From Hyparrhenia diplandra (taxonomy: Eukaryota; Streptophyta; Magnoliopsida; Poales; Poaceae), in NCBI GenBank assembly GCA_015847255.1, contig JADLZK010008420.1:124001-188000 (forward strand): DNA of 64,000 bases, written 5' to 3'. This document shows, piece after piece, positions 1-11,455 of the stretch. The number at the start of each line of letters is the position of its first letter. Positions within the stretch are counted from its first letter, which is position 1. Position numbers and translations under genes: made by a program. The notes below the pieces were generated by a model, which worked only from the letters and a program-made list of their open reading frames with translations, ran no database searches and was not told where the DNA came from.

Positions 1-210
1 CCATGCTCTTTGACCATAAATCGTTGTAGGTGCTTCAGAAGGTCAAGCGCGTGAGTGACAAACCAGAAGGGTTGAAACACTAACAGGCAGCTGGTAATAT
101 CGTACACAGTATACTGCTACTAATCTCCCAGTAAAACGATTGGCACATGTGCTTCATACAATTGGCTCATGCAGAATTGTGTTTTTCGTACAAGCAGAAA
201 CGGTTCCATC

Positions 211-1823
211 ATGGATTCCGAGTTGGAAAACTTAACGGCTCTAACGTTCCAACAGCTGAAAGAAATTACTGATGATTTTTCAGATGAAAGGAAGATTGGT
301 CAAGGCTCATTTGCAATGGCTTATAAGGTACTCCAGTCCCTGCTGTCCATTTGCAAATCGAGGCACATTTCCCTCCATTCCAAATTATAAGATATTTGAC
401 TTTTTGACCCCAAATTTGACCACTCATCTTATTTAAAAAATTTGTGCAAACATTGTCAAATTTAAGTTATTTTTGACGAAGTTTTATTACTAAAGCAAGC
501 CATAACAAAAGATGTGACATTTTCCAAATTTTTGGGGGTCAAATTTAGGGTAAAAAGTCAAACGCCCTAAAATTTGGAATGGAGTTAGTATCATGAACTA
601 AAGCAGCAACCTTTATAGAGCTTGCCACTTATATATTTTCCTACTTGTCAAATGGAGCCATTAGAAAAAAGCAATCAGTTGTCCTGAGTAGTACAGCACT
701 GATGAATGATGATAACTAACTAATCTTGAATAGGGAGTGCATAAAGATGGAGAAGTTGTTGCTGTGAAGCTGTTTCGTTCTTTGGGACTTGGCAAAGAGT
801 TTAAGAATGAGCTCATGAACACTATGCGCCTTGATCATCAGAACATTGTAAGGCCTGTTGCCTACTGCAATGAAACAGAAAGTGTACTTGTGGAGTACGA
901 AGGAAAAGAGGTTATTGCTGAGGTGATACATCAAGCACTCTGCTTCCCGTATTTTCACAATGGGAGCCTTCAAAGGCATATTTCTGGTACTTTCCGTGGT
1001 TCTCCACATCCGTGGTTCTCAAACAATCACTAAGAGTAGTTATCCGCGTTTGCATAACGTATCAATACGATATCTGTTAATTTCTGTAGATGAAAGTCAC
1101 GGGCTTGACTGGCCTACGCGTTACAGAATTATCAAGGGGACATGCCAGGGGTTAAAGTATCTTCATCATAGACTAACACCTGCTCATGTTCTCCATCTGG
1201 ACATAAAGCCTGAAAATATATTACTGGATAACAATAAGGAACCAAAACTTGCAGGTTTTGTTCAGTCCAAGTTCTTCTATGATGAAGAAGATGACATGCA
1301 ACCTCTGGATTCAATTGGGACGAGGTAAGTTGGATGTGCCATGTTGGCGTATCCACCTTTGTACGCAAAAGAAATGTGTTCTTTACAAAATCCGTTGTGT
1401 GGTATGCAGGGGATATGTGCCTCCAGAATACATCGAGCATCAGGTAGTCTCAAAATTTGTTGATATATACAGCCTCGGGGTTGTAATGATAAAGATAGTC
1501 GCGGGAGACGAGGGATGTTATCGCCGCCGTGCCGAGATGTCTAGAGACGAGTTCATTGATGTGGTAAGGAATGCTGTTTCATTTCATATATAGGCATGCA
1601 TTATCGCCGTGCTTTTATTTATTATTACAATCTGGGTTTTTAGGTACGTGCAAATTGGAGGAGACGATTACAGTCCACATTCAGGGGTTCAACACTAGAT
1701 GCCTACTCTGAACAAGTGAAGAGATGCACTGAGATTGCATTGCTCTGCGTGGAGGAAGATAGACCAAATAGGCCTGATACAGTGGATATCACCCTTGCAC
1801 TGAAGCAGACCGAAACTCACAAG
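211..1823 (+). pseudogene. TKP1 kinase module 1 (frame intact, DFG lost)
   Basis: Five exons read without interruption. The module opens with the linker pattern LTFQQLKEITDDFSDE, typical of plant receptor-like cytoplasmic kinases of the IRAK/TKL group, followed by a glycine loop IGQGSFAMAYK. The ATP-binding lysine is in VAVKLF. The catalytic loop reads HLDIKPENILLD, so the HRD arginine is leucine (non-RD). The magnesium-binding DFG is replaced by GFV (in KLAGFVQSK), which should remove normal catalysis. The P+1 region is YVPPEY and the F-helix region reads DIYSLGVVM. The last exon ends in a complete codon before GTAAGAG at 1824 and has no stop codon, consistent with splicing on to module 2. 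Confidence 0.8.
371..590. mobile_element. Stowaway-like MITE in TKP1 intron 1
   Basis: Inverted ends: CCCTCCATTCCAAATTATAA at the left and its imperfect complement ending in TTTGGAATGGAG at the right, about 220 bases apart, AT-rich inside. Sequences of this type are common Tc1/mariner-derived MITEs of grasses. The matching intron of TKP2 (48023-48335) lacks it, so it inserted after the duplication or was lost from the other copy. Confidence 0.6.
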
Positions 1824-1990
1824 GTAAGAGCAACCAGCATCGTTTTCGCCGTACGTATTTTTCTTTAAAGGCAAACAGAGGAGATCTTTTTGGGAAGTTT
1901 TAGGCCACACACTGTGCGTGTGAACTGGCTGCCTGTCGTCCACGTTCGCTAAATATTGGTTGAGCCAGTTTTTGCCCCGGCTCTCATATA

Positions 1991-2196
1991 CTCCTTCCAT
2001 TTTAAATTGTAAGTTGTTTGACTTTTTTTGGCATCAAGTTTTACCACTTTTCTTATTCAAAAATTCGTGCAAAATATCATTTCTTTTGTTGTTGCTTAAA
2101 TTTGACTATGTTTGTACAATTTTTTTTTTGAATAAGACGAGTGGTCAAAGTTAGCGTAAAAAAATTCAAACGACTTACAATTTGGAATGGAGGGAG
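1991..2196. mobile_element. Stowaway-like MITE in TKP1 intron 5
   Basis: Terminal inverted repeats CTCCTTCCATTTTAAATTGT and ACAATTTGGAATGGAGGGAG, flanked by TA at 1989-1990 and 2197-2198, the target duplication expected for Stowaway. It sits in the intron that joins kinase modules 1 and 2. Confidence 0.65.
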
Positions 2197-2535
2197 TACT
2201 ATACTAAGGCCGAGTCAAATTCTTGTTATTAGATAGCTTTCTTTTTTGTGTGCATCCATGTCTGTACATATGGATGTATGACGTATGTATGTTTGTGTCT
2301 ATACATATGCGTTGTTTTTCCCTCATACTCATGTACTATATATATGTACAGGGTTTTGAGGTTCTCCAAGTATGGGAAATGTCCTATAAGGACCTGGAAA
2401 ACATCACAGATAACTCAAAAAAAAAAAGAAAATAAAATTGGTGAAGGTGCCAACGGTATTGTTTACAAGGTAACTGTCAAGCATCGCCTTTTCAATGTTG
2501 TTGAAGAACCTTAGATACCAAAGTGTATTTTAGTA

Positions 2536-2671
2536 CCCCCATTCCAAATTATAAGACATTATGAATTTTCTAGATAATACATTGTTTTTCACTATATGTA
2601 TATATATCTAAATATAGTGTAAGTGCATAGCAAAAAAGAAAAGCTTAGACGTCTTATACTTTGGAATGGAG
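2536..2671. mobile_element. Stowaway-like MITE in TKP1 intron 6
   Basis: CCCCCATTCCAAATTATAAG at the left pairs with CTTATACTTTGGAATGGAG at the right, with TA on both sides. A related remnant occupies the same intron of TKP2 (51199-51300), which suggests insertion before the gene duplication. Confidence 0.65.
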
Positions 2672-3342
2672 TACTAAGAAAGTGAGGTTGAGCAGGGAAA
2701 GCTTGCAAATAGGGAACCTGTAGCTGTCAAGAAACTCATGAATGATCCAAGAAATCCGAATGATCTAGCAAATCGAAGCAAACAGATTATGAGCGAGGGG
2801 CTTCTTAAGAATATTGAGCACGAAAACATAGTACGACTTGTGGGATTTTGCCATGAGCCAAGACGAGTACCAGTTGAGGATCCTACAACAGGCAAACACA
2901 TACTTGTTGACGTGACAGAGAGTTTGCTCTGCTACGAGTGGTTGTCAAACGGAAGTCTGGCGGACAAGATGAGCAACGGTATGGTCAAGTAAACATGTTT
3001 TTTGCACTATAAAAATTTTTTCCCCTTACATTCTATCTCAATGCAGACGAACTTTGTAGACTCGATTGGCAAACCCGTTACTCAGTGATAAAAGGCATTT
3101 GCAAGGGCCTACACTACCTTCACCAAGTATGTCATAATGCCCCCATTGTCCACAGGGATCTCAAACCAGGCAATGTTTTGCTAGATGATAATATGGTCCC
3201 AAAGCTTGGGGATTTTGGTATATCAAGGATCGTCCCCAAAACACAACCTCATCTTACAGTCGCTGTCGGTTCACGGTAATTCACTGCATATTTCAGTTGC
3301 CAAAAGCAACAAAAAAGAGAGTATGTATTCAAAAAAATTTTA

Positions 3343-3521
3343 CTCCCTCCATCCTAAAATAAGTGATCATCTTGTATGTCAAGGAGTCAACAAATTTTAA
3401 ATTTGACTTAGATTTATAGAAAACGATATCAAACATTAGTATTCTTTTATACAGTTAGTCAAACTTGAGATTAGTTGACTCCTCGGCATGTGAGTGTACA
3501 TTTATTTTTGGATAGAGGAAG
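3343..3521. mobile_element. Stowaway-like MITE in TKP1 intron 8
   Basis: Left end CTCCCTCCATCCTAAAATAA and right end TTTTTGGATAGAGGAAG are inverted, flanked by TA. It is absent from the shorter matching intron of TKP2. Confidence 0.55.
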
Positions 3522-3867
3522 TACTTAACAAAATTCAAAACTTTTTCAATCCAAAAACTGTAGCTTATTAGATTTTTCTCCAAAGAACACAAAATCTCAA
3601 TATGTAGTTGCTTGTACATTATATATACAACTGCCTTGCATATTTTAGAGGGCAGCCTTAAACTTTTTTAGTATTAGTTTGGTAATGACATATTCAAAAA
3701 TGTTGTCATGCAGCGGATACATGGCGCCAGAAACTACACGTGACACTTTGGGGCATCTGAAATAACAACCAAATCAGATATATACAGTTTGGGTGTTCTG
3801 ATTTTTAGAGATTGTAACAGGGAAAAATGTCGACCACGACCAATCTGGCCGGTTTTATATTGAGAAG

Positions 3868-5518
3868 GTAAGATAATGTTATTAATGTCAATAATATTAA
3901 TAACATTATTAATGTTTCCCCTCCAAGTCCTTCAAAAAAGATAATGTTATTAGTGTTACTACTGTGCCACCTCCAATTCAATATACATCCATCCATGCAT
4001 TCACACGAATTATAGTTTTTCTCGTAATATTATAGCCTCAATATCAAATTTTAGTATTATTTATATAGTTTTGATTACTGGTGCTTGCATATAGTGATTT
4101 GAAAATGTGCATTATGTCGAGATATCATGTATGATTTGAAAAAGAAAGAATTTGAGTGTACAAATGTGTTTAGATATCATTGTATGCACCCAAGAATGTG
4201 TCTAATATCATTGTACAGATGTGTCTAATATCCTCTTTTTATGAGAATAACATTTTTAGATGCCATTGTATGCAAGTATGCAACCAAACTTAACAGTATG
4301 CTAAATCTAGAAATATCATCGATGGTTTGGTTATGGGGAACGTTCAGATCAGTGATTGAACTCCAAAGTAGCTCGAGATCCGAGAATCACTATCGAGTCC
4401 AAACCCCAGAACCATTGCTAGAATCATACCCGATAGCGAACAGTCAACATTGATGGAGCTTGGCAATCATCCAAACTCAAGTGCCATACTCACTCCCCCA
4501 GTCCTTGTTGTGGCCTCTACAAGAAAACCTCATAAGGGACAAGATGTTGGCCGGGTAACTCCATAGATAACCGTCCACCTCGAGCCTTTCTTGTGCGCAA
4601 GTGAATATCTGAGATGTCCTCCTAGATCGCTCCCCATCCTCTTCACAATCAAGCTTACAACCAACCCGTCGTAGGCCTAGTTCCCTCTAGTACACAGTGG
4701 CAGCCACACCATAAACACGATTGAAGATTGCAAGAGTACTATAGACCCTCGAGTACAACAAAAGTGTGCGCAAGCACCTAATTGTAAAAGGTAAGCAAAC
4801 CTCAAAAACACTAGGCCTAAAGCTAGAGCAAGTGCAATTAGCGATGGCCTCACTAGGCTAAGTGCTTCACAAACAACCTATACTAATCACAAAATATTTC
4901 ACTAGGCACCGTGTATGGGGAGAGCTCTAAAGTGGGGTAGCTACACCATAGTATAGCAATGCGCATGTGAAGAGCTCTTTTCCATGTGTATCGACCGTAA
5001 GAAGGTTGATCTCATGTGGCTACCAACGAATGGATGAGGTGACAAGTTGGTCGGCTAGGGCTGCTTGGTATCCGAGCCTTTTCGAGCAATTCTAAGAGGG
5101 CCCCTACTTGAGCCTTCAAAGTTAATTTGAGGGTCGGAGCAAAAAAAAGAAGGGGAGTTCTAGCAGGGTTTGTACTAGAGCCCTCAAATTTGAGCCCCCC
5201 TCGAATCCTCCCCTCAACCCTCATTCGTGGGGGGCTCGGCTCACAACCTGTCTTAATACGGTTACGACCGTTCTCATTCTTGCACCCTCGATGGATTGAT
5301 GTCCCTTTGGTCGAAGACCAGTCATGTAATTCCACCAATATGAACCTAAATGCTCCATCAGTTTAAAATTGTATAAGGTATCTTGGATTTTCTAAAAGCC
5401 AAAACAGCTTATATTTGAAATAGGAGTAATTTAACAAATATTTTGCATGTAATGAGTAAATATATTCTACTCTACGTGCTTAATAGTTTTTCATATCAAT
5501 ATCTTCCAAATTGCCCAG
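3868..5518. other. Enlarged TKP1 intron 9 with unrecognised insert
   Basis: The intron begins like its TKP2 counterpart (about 52319-52390) and ends like it, but roughly 4250-5390 has no counterpart. The insert contains moderately GC-rich text without a convincing reading frame or clear terminal repeats. A degraded Stowaway-like piece lies near 5360-5430. I cannot name the inserted element. Confidence 0.5.
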
Positions 5519-6267
5519 GTCCGAGAAGCTCAAAAGCAAAATTCATATGTTGCATCTAGGTATCCATCACTTGAAGACCGTTTCCTCCAACAAGTGAAGA
5601 ATTGATCAGCATAGGGCTACGTTGCACTGAGGAACTACCTCAAAGAAGACCTCCTATTGAGCACATAATGCATTTTCTTGAGACAGAATCTGCCAATTCA
5701 GTGGTATGGTTATGTATAAATCCTTGATTTCAAATTCTAAGTCCTTTAGCTTTCTAGTTTTATAGTAGTTTTTTTATATATATAGACATAAATTATAACT
5801 AAGTGCATTTTGTGAAAAAATAAATATTTAGGTGCATAGCAAAGCTACTTACGAAGAAAAAAAATAAAATGACTTACAATTTGAATAAGAGGGAGTAGGT
5901 AGTCATCCTCAATTAAACAACATGCCTGGTTAGTTGGTCAACTCTATGGGAGTACCATTTGAGCTTGATTGCTTGAAGTCAATGTCTAGCAACTTTCATG
6001 ATAGCGCTTGGCTATTATAGTTGGAGTTTTTAGTAATATAAAAAGAAAGAATTTGATTTAACCAAAAAAAATCATTAGCATACTAGATATTATGATATTT
6101 CTAGTCCACCATAACAGATACTCTGTTAATGCTACGTACATTTTGAGTTCAAATGTTGAGGGATGATACAATAGTTCATGGACTCTATGTTATTTCTCGA
6201 AGGGCAATTTTTGTGTTGTTTTGAATGTCCAAACCAAACCGTGTCTAACCTTTTTGTCATGGAAAAG

Positions 6268-7864
6268 AATACGCATGAAGGAAAAGTAAGCAAAATATCG
6301 TTTAAAGAGCTGGAAGACATCACAAATAAGTTCTCTTCGGTATGGTGAAAGTATCTTCGGTGCTGTTTACAAGGTATAATTTGTTAACACTAACTTTCTT
6401 GCTAGATTTGGTTGTAGCAGCTTCGCAGCATTTGGCACAGCACAGGTGGTTAAGGTTATCTTCTTCCAAGCACATGGGTGGTATTCTAGTTGGATTGATA
6501 GTCACTACAGCATGTTTGATTTTTCTCTTTCATGGCTATGTGTTTATGCATAGCAAAAGATGAAAGTAGTTTTTTGTCGAAGATTTGGATCAACTGTATT
6601 GCTCTTGAAATGTAATAAAAGCTTCCTTTATTAAAAAAAAATTTTAGTGCTGTTATTTGTATTATATACTAATCATAACAAAAATCACATTTTGATATGG
6701 CTAATTAAATTGGACAGGGAACACGTGTGAATGGGGATGAAATAATTGTGATCAAACTTAAAGAGCAGATGATGAGACTATCACCAGCTCAGTTTGAAGG
6801 CGAGGTAAATCGAATGAGGTTCAAGCACAATAATATTTTACAGCTTGAGGGATACTGTGAAGAAATACATGCTGGTCAAATTAGAGACAGGTTGATCTAC
6901 TACGAGTTTTTTTCAAGGAAGCTTATTAGGGGAAATAATTTATGGTGGTAAGAGGAAAGCTCTATAGTTATTTTTTATCATCTATCTTGTGAGTTCAGTA
7001 TACTAAATTGATGTTGTTCTTGCAGGTGAATCTCTCAACCAGTTACATTGGGAAGCACGTTACAAGATAATAAAAGGCATTTGCCACGCTTTAATATACC
7101 TCCATGAAGAATGTGAAGATGCCCCTCAAGTTCACATGGGCATAACGCCTACAAATATATGGCTAGACGATGAAAAGGTCCCAAAGCTTGGGGCATGTGG
7201 TCTATCAAGATTGTTGGGTAAAGACCAAACTCAGATTTACAATAAAGAAATTGTAGAATCCAGGTATGCACGGTCTTTCCTCTGGATTTTTCGTGCATTC
7301 ATTTCTTTCCAATTTTCTTAGAGGTGGTGCTTGTGGAGGGAAACGAAATATTCATATTTTCTGGATCCTGTTTGAAGGTTTCTTCTGGATTTTTGTCTAT
7401 GGCAGGGGATATGTGGCACCAGAGCATGTCGAACTGACTAAAATGACAACCAAGGCGGACATCTACAGTTTGGGTGTCCTAATTTTGAGATCGTGACTGC
7501 ACAAATGTGCCCCTCCCCGCAATAATGGATCTGTTAAGCGCCCTTCATTGCCATTGTATGAAAACTTTGTAGGTCGATTTCGCACACTCATGCATTATAC
7601 CATTCGCAAATCTAATGGAACTTCTCCAACCCAACTGAATAGGTGCATGAGGCGTTCGATGTTTCAACCAAGTACCCATCGCTCGATGCTGAGTGCCTCC
7701 AGCAAGTGAAGGGATGCATCAAGGTAGGGGTGCAGTGTGCAGAGACAAGTCCTGACAGAAGACCTACTGCTGGGGAAATAATCCCTATGCTTGAAAAAGA
7801 ATGCACAAGCAAGCCTGGATTCTGGAATGCGCTTTGTTCCGGTGTCTGTGCCAAAGCATATTAA
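6268..7864 (+). pseudogene. TKP1 kinase module 3 (pseudokinase, frameshifted)
   Basis: Exons 6268-6373, 6718-6947, 7026-7263, 7406-7555 and 7643-7864. The module starts with the ISFKELEDIT linker and keeps the lysine (IIVIKLKE). The catalytic loop is VHMGITPTNIWLDD, with methionine-glycine in place of Arg-Asp, and DFG is ACG, so this is a pseudokinase. The same substitutions are found in the paralog, so loss of catalysis predates the duplication. Frame breaks are seen near 6338, in the T-run near 6907 (one base too many) and near 7490 (one G missing). The final exon ends with a TAA at 7862-7864 and a cysteine-containing tail rich in small residues. Confidence 0.8.
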
Positions 7865-9844
7865 TTAGTAAAAGTTGTGAAGCTTGCCTGATTGCTTGTT
7901 AGTAAACATTCTTCATGTTCCATTGTGAAGTTTTTTTTCCATCTATGATTTGACAAAAACAAAATGTATAAGTCTTTTTTGGAACAAAATGTTTATGATT
8001 TTGGGTTCCTGGTGGTTCTCTAGTTTATATCTTGACTCACTACTTATTGGAACAGATTCTTTCTAAAAAACTGTGTGTGACTACTTTGTTAGTGATTGAA
8101 AAGTACCATTTGTACTTTAAAGGTACTTTGCATTTCTATTTTTTGTGATAATTGATTTGAGGGATCAAATTAGTACAGTATGGAGGGATATCGAGGTGTT
8201 TACCTTCACGTGGGTTTTTCGGAGCATCTTCTTTTTCTCAGTTTTTCCTCTCAATTCCAAGGCTTTGCTCTAAGCTTATGCCAAAGACAAAAAAAAAAAA
8301 AAATCCTTGCAAAAGGTGTTAAGTGAAGAATTAGTGCTGAATTAGTTCCATTTATACATGTGTCTAAGGCAAGCTTTTAATGAAGTGTTGACTTTGTAAC
8401 AAGGTTTGGATTTTACAGTGGATGAAAGACAAGATGATAGCTAGAACTTGCAAATGTATTTGTGGTCCCACACCTTTTACTTCATAGAAGCTTGTAATGA
8501 ACTTGTTTTTTCCCTCTTTTTTCTATTTATTTTTAAAATTCAAGTTTGATTTGACTGAGATATTATCTCTCATAGAGTGGCACCTTGAAAATATAATCCT
8601 ATATGGGACCGAGAGGTTCCAACAAGCCGTAGGCAACTAAAATTTTGGTACCTGAAGCAGCTCTACCCCAAAATACAGTCGTAGATAATGAAGGTTTTAC
8701 TCATTTTAGACTCAGGCCATTTTTAGAGCTAGCAAGAGTAACTTATTAGTGACAAAATAAAACTTGTATAGTTTCATTTCATAGTTTCATAGGTTTGTCC
8801 CTTTAAATGTTGCATATAGTGTTATGAAATAAAATGCTAGAGAAGTTGCACTCAGTTTCCAATGTGTGGTGATGAAATAAAACACTTCCAGTGGACTTTC
8901 ACTGTGTTTTCAATGCATTGCTAACTATGTGCGATGGCTGCTAGGTTTTGCCTTGCCAAGATGAAACTCATATTTCTCTCATAATTCTTGTGCCACATCA
9001 TCGTTTTACTGATGTGTCATCTTATTAAATGGAATAAAACTCTCATATGAAACTGGCCTTACTAGTAAAAGCGTTGTTGCAAACCTGTCCACAATTCATC
9101 ATCCATGCAGCTCTAAAGGTTTCAACAAGAGGAAAGTCGGCAGGTTTGGTAGTGGCCTATCAATGTGAATGCTCCACATTCAAATGAACATCAAGAAATC
9201 AAAGAAGTTTGTAACGAAGAAAATGCACTTGCAAGGATTAAGGAGCCAAGAGATCAAAGTAAACATGTTGTGGCTTTGTGACCTCCATGAACAGTGAAGG
9301 AAACAAGAAATTGTGGGCAACAAAAGGACATAAATTGTAAACACACCGAGGATGGTGGTTCACCCTAATTTCTCTCTTCCCTCTTCTCCCTTCTCCTATT
9401 CCTTTTTCCCGTGCGTGTATAGGAGTGGCTTCTAGGGCTTGGAAGGAGGTGCTGGCCAAGCTTCATTAGATCACGGGGAAGTAAGTACAAAGAAAAAAAA
9501 AGGTTTTTTTGACAACTAAAAGAAAAAAAAAAGGTTGTTTGGATCATAGGATTTTCATAGGAAATTTGAGGGAACCAAAACATAGGAAAGGAAGGCAAAC
9601 TAACTGTTTGGAACACAGGAAAATACCCTTTCATTTCTTATGGAATCTTGTAGCCCTTTCATAATTTCATAGGAATGGAAACATCCACTTCATGCGCTGG
9701 TTTTCTCCACTTCGCGAAAGTTTGAGGGACGCTGAGTGATTAGCGAGGCCAAAATGCAATGTGAGCTTGCTCCAGCCAGGCATATGGCCATATGTCCATA
9801 CCACTTGGAGCTACAGATCATGGATACGAGCTCCTATCTATCTA
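7865..9844. other. Intergenic, 3' flank of TKP1
   Basis: The first about 190 bases resemble the 3' flank of TKP2 (54568-54763) and so belong to the duplicated block. Beyond that I see no gene. There is an A-run near 8289-8303. Near 9535-9680 there is text such as GTTTGGATCATAGGATTTTC that resembles a common grass MITE, but I could not define its ends. Confidence 0.5.
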
Positions 9845-9899
9845 TCTATACTATAAAAAAGAGCGAAGGAATGAGGAGTCACGTGTCTCGATCTCATCC

Positions 9900-11080
9900 G
9901 GCCTGATCGGTCTGGAAATCACATCCGACGGTCCTCAACTAGGGACGAACCTTAGGTTACATGGTGTTTCGGTCCAGTTCGCTTCTTCTCCCGTGTACGG
10001 CGTAACCCTCGACAATAGCGCCTCCGAAACGGCGCGCGAAAACCCGATACGACGCGAGGAAGCACAGCCACCGTCGCCCCTTCCGCTCGCTCCGCTGGCC
10101 ATCGGCCCTCCGCCACACGCCGGCGGCAACAGCGCTAGAGGTCACTTTCGCTTCTTCTCGCTGGACTGGCCCTCGCCGATCGACTTGCACTGCAACGCGC
10201 TCGCGAGCGTCGTCGTCCCGCTCGTCCGCAACGTCCGGGCGGTGTGCCTCGCGGCGGTTGGCTCGTCACCGAGGGCAGGATACTTCCATCGATCCCTGGC
10301 TGCAGCAACTCCTCCCTCTGGCCGGCCTCCTGCGCAGCAAACCAGGAGGACGTCTTCTCGGCGTGCTGGAATTTCTTACGAAGGGCGAAGGACGAACGTC
10401 GTTGCAGATCACGTTGACGATCTGTTCGCACAACTTGTTCAACACCGCCTGGCCTGGGGATTGGGCGCCTGCCCTAGCGGAGGAGGCCCACTTTGCCGCT
10501 GGCCGCTGTTGTAGCCGCGACGCCTACAGCCAAGAAGCCACAGCCAGCGTCCTCCTCCCAGCAGAGTCCGGCGGCGGCGGCGGCGGCCTCATAGCTTTCC
10601 CCATAAGTCCGGACGGTGTGCCTCGGCGGTTGGTTCATCAACGAGGGCTGGATACTTCTATTGATCCCCCTTCCATCGAATCCTCTTCGACGGCATCCCC
10701 AGCAAAGATCGCCTGGTACGTGCGTGCCTCCCCTAGCTCTGTGGCTCGCTTTCTGCATGCCTCCTGAACTGCGGCCATACGTCTTTGTCATCCTGCCTGA
10801 ACGTCTTTGTCATCCTGGCATGCAGGTGCAGTTCTATCCAGATCAAACTGCCGGCAGTCATCGCTGCGGACGAGACCCCTGCCTGCGTAAACCTTCGACG
10901 CGGAGGCTTTTAGCAAGGCTGCATCCAGCGACGACCAGTTCGCAGGCATCGACGACAAGGATAGAGGCACGTTGCAGAACTATCTATCATCTATCCGGCG
11001 AACGGGCGAAGTACAGCTGCAGAGCCGCCGGCAGCCACGCGTGTCTTCTATATTCAGGTATGTCTGCTCCTTGGAACTAA
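9900..11080 (+). other. GC-rich 5' region of Helitron H1
   Basis: This stretch is clearly GC-richer than its surroundings and contains a short imperfect repeat of CGGTGTGCCTCGGCGG-type text near 10239 and 10615. Long open frames exist on both strands, but their composition looks like GC bias rather than conserved protein. It may be the promoter and leader of the Helitron gene or captured host sequence. I recognise no product. Confidence 0.4.
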
Positions 11081-11455
11081 AGAACAGAGTTTGCCACCAT
11101 GTGACTCATTATGGTGTTTATTATTGTTATCGGAAGCATATATACCAATTAAATAAAAGCCTATTTTTGAGCGTTAAGTTTGGTTCGGTGTGTCTCATGG
11201 TTGTACTTTTTTTGCAAAAAAATATACCTACAATGACGTACATGCAATTCAATAAAAAAAATAACAGATACATAATTTATTTCTAGCTGAATTGTTGTCA
11301 TCTATTACACGAATTGAGCAAATAACTGCAATGCAAATACACTATCTGAATGCTTGTTAACTCTTTAATAAATGTGTATTATTGTTTATTGAAACTTTCA
11401 AGAATGAACTTATCTAAATTTTACATACAGGTTATATGATACAGGCATAAAATCC

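Larger units (their letters stand above)
2352..5703 (+). pseudogene. TKP1 kinase module 2 (frameshifted)
   Basis: Exons 2352-2469, 2696-2978, 3047-3275, 3714-3867 and 5519-5703. The residues of a canonical kinase are visible: IGEGANGIVYK loop, VAVKKL lysine, IVHRDLKPGNVLLDD catalytic loop and LGDFGISR. The first exon shifts frame in an A-rich run (2418-2431) before the glycine loop. Exon 9 shifts so that the SDIYSLGVL segment is out of frame with GYMAPE, and exon 10 has a TGA where the other copy has tryptophan. The intron 3868-5518 is about 1.65 kb against 193 bases in the other copy, so about 1.4 kb of unrelated sequence has been inserted here. Confidence 0.8.
211..7864 (+). pseudogene. TKP1: triple tandem-kinase gene, decayed paralog
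   Basis: Fifteen exon-like blocks can be aligned one to one with the gene at 47849-54567: 211-327, 734-986, 1090-1324, 1410-1563, 1644-1823, 2352-2469, 2696-2978, 3047-3275, 3714-3867, 5519-5703, 6268-6373, 6718-6947, 7026-7263, 7406-7555 and 7643-7864. Most borders are clean GT-AG. They encode three protein kinase modules in a row, without a signal peptide or membrane segment, so a cytoplasmic protein is expected. Module 1 reads through. Module 2 is broken in an A-run near 2418-2431, again in exon 9 (stop near 3763) and in exon 10 (stop near 5603). Module 3 is broken near 6338, in a T-run near 6907 and near 7490. Exon 5 is roughly 92 percent identical to its counterpart in the other copy by hand count. 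The ATG at 211 is chosen because it matches the strong-context ATG of the other copy; an in-frame ATG also exists at 169. I infer a pseudogene; a few of the breaks could be assembly errors. Confidence 0.85.

Noticed and set aside
716..1009. Minus-strand open frames opposite kinase exons (here and at 1132-1440, 2674-2901 and 54169-54615)
   Set aside because: Shadows of the plus-strand kinase exons.
9792..10514. 240-codon open frame in the 5' part of Helitron H1
   Set aside because: It starts outside the element, crosses its 5' end and has equal-length shadows on the other strand. No motif is recognisable.
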